Assembly: GCF_001458255.1 (NCBI RefSeq)
Contig: NZ_CYSB01000023.1
Location: forward strand, 1-56,122
Reading direction: 5' to 3'
Source: Thalassovita autumnalis
Lineage (GTDB): Bacteria > Pseudomonadota > Alphaproteobacteria > Rhodobacterales > Rhodobacteraceae
Length of the DNA stretch: 56,122 nucleotides
This document shows positions 34,430-42,464 of this stretch, one piece after another. The notes beneath the pieces were generated by a model. That model was not told the DNA's origin and made no database searches. It saw only the letters and a list, made by a program, of their open reading frames with translations. The position numbers were made by a program, and so were the translations under genes. How positions within the stretch are numbered: the stretch's first letter is position 1; each line of letters starts with the position of its first letter.

Positions 34430-34575
34430 TGAAAGCGATTTCCTATACGCCGAAGGGCGATGTTAACGTCGTCAGCTTTGGCTATGAACAGAAAGAAAAT
34501 CGCGGCGGGAAGAGCGCCGAACCACTACGTACGCCCTCCAGACCCCATAGGTTTAAACTTAGGAGGCCACGATGA
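34430..34575 (+). CDS. Small basic ORF translationally coupled to the hybrid kinase
   Basis: A 48-codon reading frame starting MKAISYTPKGDVNVVSFGYE and ending in an Arg-rich tail. AGAGG precedes its ATG, and its TGA overlaps the kinase ATG by four bases (ATGA), so ribosomes finishing it would be placed on the kinase start. It may act as a leader that couples translation, or be a remnant of another gene: the first residues faintly recall the N terminus of zinc-type alcohol dehydrogenases. Not certain to encode a functional peptide. Confidence 0.4.
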
Positions 34576-37553
34576 GCAGACGTCGTCGCCTACTTAACGG
34601 ATCCGTCTACCTGCTGGCGATCATCGCCCTGGTCGCGGGTTATCTGGTGGTGTCTGACATTTTACGCCGCCACTACGCTGATAGCCTGTCAGCCCTGTTG
34701 CAGAGCAATCTACAAAACAGTGAACGGGCGGTTGAGCGTTGGGTAGATACCCGCACGTCAGAGGTGCTGGCCCATGCCAATGACCCGATGTTGTTAGCCG
34801 CGGTGGAAGAACTAATGCCACTGAAGGGCGATATAGACGCCCTGCTATATTCAGATGCGCAGCGGCGCCTTAGAACCTTCTTCGGCTCATTTCTCTATCT
34901 GCAGCACGTTAACGGCTATTTCTTGATCGCGCCGGATGGCACCAGTCTCGCTTCCTCACGCGATGGAAACATCGGCACCCCGAACCTGCTGCTGGAACAG
35001 CCCAAAATGTTTGAGCGGTTGCTACAGGGTGAGACGCTGCTGACCCGGATGACCCGCTCAGATGTGCAGCTCTCAGGGAGTGACGACATCCGCGAAAACG
35101 TCACCAATTTCGCCGCCACTCCGTTGCGCAATTACGACGGGTCTGTCGTGGCTATCCTCGCCTTGCGCCTATTTCCCCAACAAGAGCTGTTCCAGCTGCT
35201 GAACTTCGTCGAAAGCTCGGCCCATCTGCACACTTATGCCTTTGGCGCGCAGGGTGCACTCTTATCTCATGTGAATGAAATCGAGGCCTTGGAGGCAGCA
35301 GGGCACTGGCAAAAGGGCCGTGACCACCTGCTTCTTGAGCCTCCCGGCACGCAATCAGACAGTGCCCTCCCCGAACGGATGATCCTGCCCGTCCGACGTG
35401 CACTCCAGGGAAGCAACGGCTCTGATATTCACGGATACACCAATTACGCCGGCGACAAGGTCGTTGGGGCCTGGCACTATTTTGAGGATCTGGGCTTTGG
35501 CATCGTCATTGAGCAGCCTTATGAGGACGCCTACGGCCTGGCGAACACCTTCCAGACTCTGACAATTGTTGCCTTTTCGATCGGGCTGATCGTCGTGACG
35601 TTAATCTTTCTCTGGATGCTAGAGGCAGGCAAGCGAATTGACGCGCATCGTAAGCGGCTGCTGGCCACGATGAAAGCCACGCGCGACGTCAATTTTCAAG
35701 TCAACAGCGATGGCATCATCCACAACGTGAACGATGCGCTTCGTCCTGTCTTTGGCCTGGAGCGTCGATCTGGCATCGGGCATTCAGTGTCCCGTTTTCT
35801 GGATCTTGGTGAGAATGAATTGCTGCAGCTGACTGGATCCGGTCTGCGCAAACTCGCCAACCAAACTCAGGAGCAGGTGCTGCGCTGCACGGGCATCCGT
35901 GACGATGGCAGCATGTTCCCCATCGGCATTCGCGTTGAACCGCTGTCCACGATCGGCAAAGCCCCGGTCGAGTTTCTGATCGTTGCGCATGACTATAGCG
36001 ATATCGACCGGCGTGAGAATGAGCTGCGCGAGGCGCTGCAACGCGCGGAATCGGGCAGCCGCACCAAATCTTCGTTCCTGTCGACCATCAGCCACGAACT
36101 GCGCTCACCGCTGATCTCGGTTATTGCAGCGCTGGAACTGCTGACCGAACGTGCCAGCAGCACCGAAGATCGCAATTTGCTGGATTCGTCACAACGTTCC
36201 GCCCAGCTGCTGCTGGGGATTATTGACGATATCTTGGACTTCTCGCGGATGGAGGCCGACAAGCTGGAACTGTCGCGTCAGCCCATCTCGCTAGAGGCGG
36301 TGCAGTCTGATGTGATTGAAATGCTGCGCTGGCAGGCCTGGAACAATGACGTTGACCTGATCCCCTACTGCGATCCTGCCCTGCCGCTGGTACAGGCCGA
36401 TGGGTTGCGGTTGCGCCAGATCCTGCTGAACCTCACCTCGAACGCGATCAAGTTCAGTGCGCAGATGCGCCATCCAGGCCGCGTGTCCGTCGCCATCCGG
36501 GCCCGCGAAAGCAGCACTGACATGCTGGATGTCACGCTGACCGTGCGCGACAATGGCATCGGCATGACCCAGGACACGATGGAGCAGATCTTCCAGCCAT
36601 TCACCCAAGCCGATGGATCGATCCGGCGCAAATATGGTGGGACCGGTCTGGGGCTGACGATTTCGGATCGGCTGATCAAGATGATGGATGGCCACATCTC
36701 CGTCATGAGTGACCCGGGTGACGGCACCCGCTTCGAGGTAAAACTGCAGCTGCGGCGGGCGGAAAAACTGGCCGAGCCTGTACCCAGCCTCGCAGGGTGC
36801 AACATCCTGATCAGTGCCGCCGATAGTGAGGTTGCCGACACCTTGGCGCGCTATGCCCGCGCGGCAGGGGCCAAGGTGGCGCTGGCCGATGATCCTTCGG
36901 TCGGCACCCAAGGCTTTGACGCCAACCTGCTGGTTCTGCAATCCGTTGGTGCGGCAGAGGCGGCGCGATTGTTGGACAGTCTGGGGCCGATCCCGGTTCT
37001 GCAGATTCGCAGCAATGGGCGGGAGTTGCCACCGGCAGTGCAGGGGCAGAGCACCATCGCGATGACCTCCCTCCTGCCGGCTGATGTGGTGAATGAACTG
37101 GCAGCCCTGCATCGCGGCACCACAGCGCCTGCGGATAGCGCCAGCATCCCGCAAAGCCGCGTGCTTCTGATCGAAGATGATGAAATGACCCGCGAAATCA
37201 CCCTGCGCATGCTCAAGCAATTGGGGATTGTCGCCGATGCGGTGATCAACGGCCAAGAGGGGCTGGAACTGTGGCGGTCTGGCCAATATGCGCTGCTGCT
37301 GTCGGATTGCCATATGCCGATCATGGATGGGTTCCAGATGGCCGCCCGCATCCGCGATGAAGAAGGTGAGCGTAACCTGCCGAAAACGCCGATCATTGCG
37401 GTTTCCGCCGACCTGACGATGGAGGTGGAGCGCCTCTGCGTGGATTGTGAGATTGACGAATATGTGCCGAAACCGCTGACCCCGGCCAAGTTACGGGCGA
37501 TCCTGCAAACCCATATCCGCAATGGCAAAGGTCAGGGACAACTCGATTCTTAA
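34572..37553 (+). CDS. Membrane-bound hybrid sensor histidine kinase with two receiver domains
   Basis: A 993-residue kinase. Order: N-terminal span (about 9-28), a large periplasmic sensor region of Cache type (about 30-320), second span (about 325-347), PAS-like domain (about 360-480), HisKA with H near residue 507 (STISHELRSPLISVI), HATPase with NLTSNAIKFS, DNGIGM and GGTGLGLTIS, a degenerate receiver (about 735-855) lacking the phospho-acceptor pattern, then a canonical receiver with the acceptor Asp near 911 (LLSDCHMPIMDGF) and KPLTP. No HPt domain, so the phosphate must go to another protein. AGGAGG precedes the start. Lies next to, but opposite in strand from, the che operon. Confidence 0.93.
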   Translation: MSRRRRLLNGSVYLLAIIALVAGYLVVSDILRRHYADSLSALLQSNLQNSERAVERWVDTRTSEVLAHANDPMLLAAVEELMPLKGDIDALLYSDAQRRLRTFFGSFLYLQHVNGYFLIAPDGTSLASSRDGNIGTPNLLLEQPKMFERLLQGETLLTRMTRSDVQLSGSDDIRENVTNFAATPLRNYDGSVVAILALRLFPQQELFQLLNFVESSAHLHTYAFGAQGALLSHVNEIEALEAAGHWQKGRDHLLLEPPGTQSDSALPERMILPVRRALQGSNGSDIHGYTNYAGDKVVGAWHYFEDLGFGIVIEQPYEDAYGLANTFQTLTIVAFSIGLIVVTLIFLWMLEAGKRIDAHRKRLLATMKATRDVNFQVNSDGIIHNVNDALRPVFGLERRSGIGHSVSRFLDLGENELLQLTGSGLRKLANQTQEQVLRCTGIRDDGSMFPIGIRVEPLSTIGKAPVEFLIVAHDYSDIDRRENELREALQRAESGSRTKSSFLSTISHELRSPLISVIAALELLTERASSTEDRNLLDSSQRSAQLLLGIIDDILDFSRMEADKLELSRQPISLEAVQSDVIEMLRWQAWNNDVDLIPYCDPALPLVQADGLRLRQILLNLTSNAIKFSAQMRHPGRVSVAIRARESSTDMLDVTLTVRDNGIGMTQDTMEQIFQPFTQADGSIRRKYGGTGLGLTISDRLIKMMDGHISVMSDPGDGTRFEVKLQLRRAEKLAEPVPSLAGCNILISAADSEVADTLARYARAAGAKVALADDPSVGTQGFDANLLVLQSVGAAEAARLLDSLGPIPVLQIRSNGRELPPAVQGQSTIAMTSLLPADVVNELAALHRGTTAPADSASIPQSRVLLIEDDEMTREITLRMLKQLGIVADAVINGQEGLELWRSGQYALLLSDCHMPIMDGFQMAARIRDEEGERNLPKTPIIAVSADLTMEVERLCVDCEIDEYVPKPLTPAKLRAILQTHIRNGKGQGQLDS

Positions 37554-37590
37554 GCGGTGACGCCAAACCAGACACCGCCCCCAAGAAGCA

Positions 37591-37630
37591 AAAGCCCGGA
37601 CCGGATGGAGACATATCCGGCCCGGGCTTT
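37591..37630. terminator. Bidirectional terminator between the kinase and the che operon
   Basis: Nested arms: AAAGCCCGG (37591-37599) with CCGGGCTTT (37622-37630), and CCGGAT (37601-37606) with ATCCGG (37615-37620). It is 37 bases after the kinase stop and 22 bases after the convergent MCP-like gene stop. Confidence 0.9.
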
Positions 37631-37652
37631 GCCCTTCTAAAGAAGGCAGTTC

Positions 37653-39362
37653 TTAAAAGAAGATGTCATCCAGATCATCCACGTCATCCGACGCCGCGGT
37701 CGGCTCGGGTGCGGCGGCAACCTCCTCTTTGGTTTCTTCCGATTCATCCCCTTTCAGCTGCGAGAACATGACATCCTGAATGTCGCGCTCTGCCTGCATG
37801 GTGTAGCACTTGTGGATCTCGGCCAGATGGGTGGTGAACTCTTCACTGATGATCGCATCTTCCAGCGGCAAAGGCGCCAGGGCGACCTTTTCCACCTGAT
37901 CCAGCAGTTCCAACTCTTCCACGAAGCTCTCGAACGCGTCCGCACTTGAGGTGATCGCATTGGCGATCTGGGGTGCGTCGTTTTCCAGGCTAGGCAGCAG
38001 CTTTTCCAGAACCTCACGGGCCTGCTGCAGCGCAGGGTCTTCCCCTTCCATGCTGCTCAGGTCGTGACCTTCGCCACCTTCTGCTTCGCGGGCCGACCAG
38101 GCCTGCATCTTGGTCTTGGTCAGCTCCATGGTCTCAGCGAACTTTTCAAAGGTCACCGGGGCCTCGGAAATCACCTCATTGATCTGCTGCGAGATCATGA
38201 TCATGTCCATCGCCTGCTTAAAGCCACGGGCACAGGTGATGATGGTGTTAAGCGCCGCCAACTGCATCTGGAACGCATTGTCCGACAGGGTCTTGGACCG
38301 CACCGCCAAAGCGCCATCAGCTTCCTGCAGACGGGCCTGAACACGCTCTTCAGCTTCAGCATTGGCCGCAAAATCAAACGCCTTGCTGTCAATGGGTCGG
38401 GCTGCTGCGGCCAGCGCCAGGGCGCTGTCCTCAAACGAACCGGCAATTTCACGGCACCGCGCCAGGAAGTCATGCTGGCGGTTCGACAGACTGGCAAACA
38501 ACTGACGCGCTTTGCGGGTGTCGGTGATGGTTTCGGTCACCGTTTCCTGCATCTGCGCCCGCGCCAGCAACATCAGGCTGGTCGCTTCGGTCGAATGCGG
38601 ATGATAAAGCGCCGCACGTTCCGAGATGAAACGCACATGTTCAGCACGCTGGCGAGACCGGTCACCGACCTGCAACGCCGAGATCACTTCGGACACGTCT
38701 TTTTCAGCAACCGCTACATATTCCGACAGCCACGACGACGCGGTTGAGGCCGCTTTCATGCCTTTTTCCAGCGCGGTCAGAGCCGCTTCCAGCGCCTTGG
38801 CCTTGGGTTTCAGGGTTGAGAACAGCGCGCGGGCGCGCTCTTCTACGTTCTGGCCCATTTCCTCGGTGGTGGTGACGATGGTGTCGATCACCTCAAACAT
38901 TTCCGACACCAGATTGGTGGCGTCACCGGAAATGTCCGAAATGCTCTCAGCCAGACGCACCAGTTGCGCACCCAGCGCACGGTGGCGGTGGCTTTGCGCA
39001 ATGATGCGGGCGTTCAATGACACGATGTTGGACGACTGAATGATCTTTGACAGTTCTTTCAGCGTCGAAGACATCTTGCGGCCATTGTCACGCAGATCCT
39101 GCACGAAGGCTTTCGCGTCTTTGCTGTTGGCATCAATCTGATCCATCAGCTGAGCGATCGTCGCCTGTTTCTCATTGATGCGAACCAGGTTCTCAGGCTC
39201 AAGCAGGCGGTCCAGATCCGCCACACCTGCGCGCAGGGTCTTGGTCGCATCGAAAGCGAAGAACAGCTTATCTAGGATATCACTGAGGACGCTTTCCATG
39301 CGCAGGAAGGGACCGTCGTTCAGCCCCTGCGCTGCTGCTGGTACACTACGAAAATGCTGCAT
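37653..39362 (-). CDS. Soluble MCP-like protein with two degenerate signalling hairpins
   Basis: A 569-residue, largely helical cytoplasmic protein, last gene of the che operon, starting at the cheB stop. No membrane span or HAMP. A helical hairpin near 105-145 (SNIVSLNARIIAQSHRHR, then LVRLAES) looks like the tip of a chemoreceptor (compare [19 protein letters not shown] in the receptor of this operon), but the key Glu and Arg-Ala-Gly-Glu residues are changed. A second related hairpin lies near 358-400 (QMQLAALNTIITCARGF). Between them is VGDRSRQRAEHVRFI, similar to a motif of atypical MCP-like proteins. Tail is acidic and ends DDLDDIFF. Probable scaffold, adaptor or phosphatase-type partner; role unknown. 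Confidence 0.8.
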   Translation of the reverse strand: MQHFRSVPAAAQGLNDGPFLRMESVLSDILDKLFFAFDATKTLRAGVADLDRLLEPENLVRINEKQATIAQLMDQIDANSKDAKAFVQDLRDNGRKMSSTLKELSKIIQSSNIVSLNARIIAQSHRHRALGAQLVRLAESISDISGDATNLVSEMFEVIDTIVTTTEEMGQNVEERARALFSTLKPKAKALEAALTALEKGMKAASTASSWLSEYVAVAEKDVSEVISALQVGDRSRQRAEHVRFISERAALYHPHSTEATSLMLLARAQMQETVTETITDTRKARQLFASLSNRQHDFLARCREIAGSFEDSALALAAAARPIDSKAFDFAANAEAEERVQARLQEADGALAVRSKTLSDNAFQMQLAALNTIITCARGFKQAMDMIMISQQINEVISEAPVTFEKFAETMELTKTKMQAWSAREAEGGEGHDLSSMEGEDPALQQAREVLEKLLPSLENDAPQIANAITSSADAFESFVEELELLDQVEKVALAPLPLEDAIISEEFTTHLAEIHKCYTMQAERDIQDVMFSQLKGDESEETKEEVAAAPEPTAASDDVDDLDDIFF

Positions 39363-40501
39363 TATTTGGCGCCTTTCACCGCGAGTCTTGCCAGGTGACC
39401 ACGGTCAAACGACGTGATGTTTTCGGCGATTTTTGTCAGCGGCACGGCGCGCTCAGCCGCGCCACGCTCCATAGCTTCGCGGGGCATCCCGTAGACCACA
39501 CAGGACGCTTCGTCCTGGGCAATGGTCGGCGAGCCTGCCTGGCGCATTTCCAACATGCACTGCGCCCCATCATCACCCATGCCGGTCATGATCACGCCCA
39601 TGGCGTTGGCACCAGCCTGGATCGAAAGCGAACGGAACAGCACATCCACCGACGGGCGGTGACGGCTGACCGGCGGGCCATCGATCACACGGCAGGTGTA
39701 GTCGCGGCCGGTCCGCTCCACGATGATGTGGTGGCTGCCGGGGGCCACAACCGCCATACCGCGGGTCAGCTTGTCACCGTCGCGGGCTTCCTTGACGGTG
39801 ATGTCGCACAGTTTGTTCAACCGGTTGGCAAAGGCCTCGGTGAATTTTTCCGGCATGTGCTGCACGATGGCGATCGGCGGGCTGTCAGCCGGCAGCATCT
39901 TCAGCATTTTGGCCAGCGCTTCGGTCCCACCCGTGGAGGCACCAATGCCCACAATCGGCGGTGTTTTCAGCACGGCAGGCGCATTGGGATGGCGCGCCGC
40001 CATGATCACATCTGCCGACTGTTTCTTCAGCGGCTTCAGCTCACGTGCCGGTGGTTTGCGCTTCTTGGCCTTCGGGTTCACCCGCGCATGTGCTGCTGCA
40101 CGAACAGCATCACAGACCCGGTTCATACCCTCATCATCGCTCGACAGGGCGCCGATTGATGACTTGGCCAAGACCTCAACAGCGCCCATTTCCAGCGCCT
40201 TCATCGACGCCGAGGAGCCCTTTTCGGTATGGTTCGAACAGATCACCACAGGCATCGGATGCTGGGCCATGATCCGACGCAGGAAGGTCAGACCATCCAT
40301 GCGCGGCATTTCCACATCCAGCAACATCACGTCCGGCAGCCCTTTACGCATCTTGTCGGCGGCGTCAAAGGGATCCTTGGCCATGTCCACGACCTTCAGG
40401 TCGGGCTGGGTTTCGATCATATTCTTGAGCATGGTGCGCGCGGTGAGGCTGTCCTCAACGATCATCACCTTAATTTGCTCATCACTCGTTACTGCATTCA
40501 T
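39362..40501 (-). CDS. cheB: Chemotaxis protein-glutamate methylesterase/glutamine deamidase
   Basis: Removes methyl groups from chemoreceptors, activated by CheA. 379 residues: N-terminal receiver with D62 (LLDVEMPRMDG), a linker (about 130-190, Lys/Pro rich), and the catalytic domain with GIGASTGGTEAL (Ser nucleophile), IVQHMPEKFTEAFANRL (His) and MTGMGDDGA (Asp). ATG at 40501 has AGGAGG seven bases upstream; a GTG at 40504 overlaps the cheR stop and is too close. Followed directly by the MCP-like gene. Confidence 0.97.
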   Translation of the reverse strand: MNAVTSDEQIKVMIVEDSLTARTMLKNMIETQPDLKVVDMAKDPFDAADKMRKGLPDVMLLDVEMPRMDGLTFLRRIMAQHPMPVVICSNHTEKGSSASMKALEMGAVEVLAKSSIGALSSDDEGMNRVCDAVRAAAHARVNPKAKKRKPPARELKPLKKQSADVIMAARHPNAPAVLKTPPIVGIGASTGGTEALAKMLKMLPADSPPIAIVQHMPEKFTEAFANRLNKLCDITVKEARDGDKLTRGMAVVAPGSHHIIVERTGRDYTCRVIDGPPVSRHRPSVDVLFRSLSIQAGANAMGVIMTGMGDDGAQCMLEMRQAGSPTIAQDEASCVVYGMPREAMERGAAERAVPLTKIAENITSFDRGHLARLAVKGAK

Positions 40502-40503
40502 CA

Positions 40504-41337
40504 CTAGGCCTCCTTGCGGAAGACAGCCGCGGATTTCTGGACCAAACGGGGGTCCGACGCGACCGAGGTTTCTGAGTGGCCCACAAACAGATAACCACCA
40601 GGTTTCAAATGGTCTGTGACCGAAGACACGACCTGGCGCTGAGTGACCTCATCAAAGTAAATCAGCACGTTACGCAGGAAGACCACGTCCAAGTTCTTCT
40701 CTACCGGATAGACCTTGTCCATCAGGTTCATCTGGGCAAAGCCCACCCGATCCCGCAGCTGCTTGACCACCCGCGACAGGGGGCGACCAACGCTGTCATG
40801 GCCTTGTTCCAGGTAGAGCGCCTGCATGTCGTCAGGCACATCAACGATCTCTTCCGGCGTGTAGATGCCTTTGCGCGCTTTGCGCACCACCTCGGTCGAC
40901 AGATCCGTGCCGATGATCGAGTAGGTGAAACCGGGTTTGCGCTTGGCATGTTCGTTCAGCACCATTGCGGTGGTGTAGGCCTCTTCACCCGAAGAACTTG
41001 CCGCCGACCAGACCTTGAACGGTCTGCCTGCAGCATGTTCCGGCAGGACGTTGCGCACCAGATAGTCAAAATGCGCGTCTTCCCGGAAGAAGTCGGTTTT
41101 GTTCGTGGTCATGACGTTGATGATATGGGGCAGTTCTGTTTCCAGCATGCCGTCATTCATCACCATCGACAGATACGTCCGAAGGTCGCGTACACCTAAT
41201 GCCCGAACCCGCTTACGTAAGCGGCCCTCGATCATGGTGCGTTTATTCTCTGGTAACTGGATCCCTGTTTTACTGGTTACAATCTCGCAGAGTTTCTTCT
41301 GCAGTACGCGATCAGCCTCGAGCGTTCCTGTAGTCAT
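40504..41337 (-). CDS. cheR: Chemoreceptor glutamate methyltransferase
   Basis: SAM-dependent methyltransferase that methylates receptor glutamates. 277 residues: an N-terminal helical receptor-binding domain (about 10-75) and the catalytic domain with TTNKTDFFREDAHFDYL, KVWSAASSSGEEAYTTAMVL for SAM binding, and DVVFLRNVLIYF. No tetratricopeptide extension. ATGA overlap with the upstream cheW. Works with cheB for adaptation. Confidence 0.97.
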   Translation of the reverse strand: MTTGTLEADRVLQKKLCEIVTSKTGIQLPENKRTMIEGRLRKRVRALGVRDLRTYLSMVMNDGMLETELPHIINVMTTNKTDFFREDAHFDYLVRNVLPEHAAGRPFKVWSAASSSGEEAYTTAMVLNEHAKRKPGFTYSIIGTDLSTEVVRKARKGIYTPEEIVDVPDDMQALYLEQGHDSVGRPLSRVVKQLRDRVGFAQMNLMDKVYPVEKNLDVVFLRNVLIYFDEVTQRQVVSSVTDHLKPGGYLFVGHSETSVASDPRLVQKSAAVFRKEA

Positions 41338-41861
41338 CCCGCCTCCCGATACTCTTTACTGTCCGTGTCCACTTGATCGTGGAATTCGGAAATTACACCA
41401 GAGCTGAGCATCCCATCGAGATCCAGCACGGTCACAAACTCACCATCACGACGGCCTACACCGGCAACCATGCGGTTGTCCCAGTTCAGCAGGCCTTCAC
41501 GGGCGAACTCCTCCAGTCGGTCGTCGTCCAGACGGGTCACCTCAAACACGCGATCCGCGCGCAGGCCCACCGAATGTTCCTGACCATTGATGTTCACCAG
41601 CAGCACGATGATGCGGGTGTCCGGTTCGTTTTCGCGGTACGGGCGCGCCAGAAGCAGGCGCAGGTCCGCAACCAGGATGCTTTCGCCACGCAGATCGATA
41701 TATCCCAGCAGGAAATCGGGCGTATGCGGCAGCGGGGTGACCGGTTTGGGGTCGAGGATTTCTTTGACGCGCACAACAGGCAGCGCCACTTTCTCTTCGC
41801 CCAGACCACAGGTCAGGTAGGTTTTTTGGACTTCGTCCACAGTTGTCGTCGTATCAAACAC
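41334..41861 (-). CDS. cheW: CheW coupling protein (first copy by position)
   Basis: A 175-residue SH3-like adaptor linking receptors to CheA. Typical features are YLTCGLGEEKVALPVVRVKEIL, PHTPDFLLGYIDLRGESILVADLR and GVGRRDGEFVTVLDLDGML. GTG start with AGGAGG six bases upstream. Longer than the other cheW of the operon, with a C-terminal acidic tail. A 31-codon frame in the preceding gap overlaps its start by eight bases. Stop overlaps cheR. Confidence 0.95.
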   Translation of the reverse strand: MFDTTTTVDEVQKTYLTCGLGEEKVALPVVRVKEILDPKPVTPLPHTPDFLLGYIDLRGESILVADLRLLLARPYRENEPDTRIIVLLVNINGQEHSVGLRADRVFEVTRLDDDRLEEFAREGLLNWDNRMVAGVGRRDGEFVTVLDLDGMLSSGVISEFHDQVDTDSKEYREAG

Positions 41862-41963
41862 CTTGGGCCTCCTGCGGCAGCGGATTACGGCAGAGGCGGG
41901 GCGGAGGCCCGGCGGCTGCCATCAGTTCAAGTTTGGTTTGTTCGCGCATGTTTCGGGTCGCCC

Positions 41964-42464
41964 TTAGTGAAGGCTTTCGTCCGTGGGGACAGCACCAAGA
42001 TAGGTCTCGGCGATCTTCTCCACGTCGATCAGGTTGACAAAACGGTCCTTCCAGCGGCCGATGCCTTTGATGGCACCCTGCGGCCAGCGGGTTCCGACCG
42101 ACGGCACCTTCTGGATGCTCTCAGGATCCAGCGCCAGCACCGCATGAACCTTCTCGGCGATCACGCCGATGGTCATGGTGCCTTCTTCCAGCGCCAGTTC
42201 CAGAACCAGAACACGGGTGTCGATGTCGAAGGGCTTCTGCTCCATCTCAAAGAGGGGGCGCAGATCGGTGACCGGCAGAACCACGCCACGCACGTTGATC
42301 AGACCTGCCGAATAGGGGCCTGCCAGCGGCACACGGGTCAGCTTCGGCGGTTCCAGCACTTCGCGCAGGATCCGGGTGGGCACGACCAGCAGTTCGCCGC
42401 CCATTTCGAAGGCCACCATGTCCTTCAGATCGTCTTCGCTTGCAGTTACCAGTTCAAGGGTCAT
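41964..42464 (-). CDS. cheW: CheW coupling protein (second copy)
   Basis: A 166-residue CheW, one of two in this operon. Landmarks: DMVAFEMGGELLVVPTRILREVLEPPKLTRVP, then GLINVRGVVLPVTDLRPLFE and GIGRWKDRFVNLIDVEKIAE. Starts by ATGA overlap with the cheA stop. The two copies are clearly different in sequence, so they may connect different receptors or the MCP-like protein to CheA. Confidence 0.95.
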   Translation of the reverse strand: MTLELVTASEDDLKDMVAFEMGGELLVVPTRILREVLEPPKLTRVPLAGPYSAGLINVRGVVLPVTDLRPLFEMEQKPFDIDTRVLVLELALEEGTMTIGVIAEKVHAVLALDPESIQKVPSVGTRWPQGAIKGIGRWKDRFVNLIDVEKIAETYLGAVPTDESLH

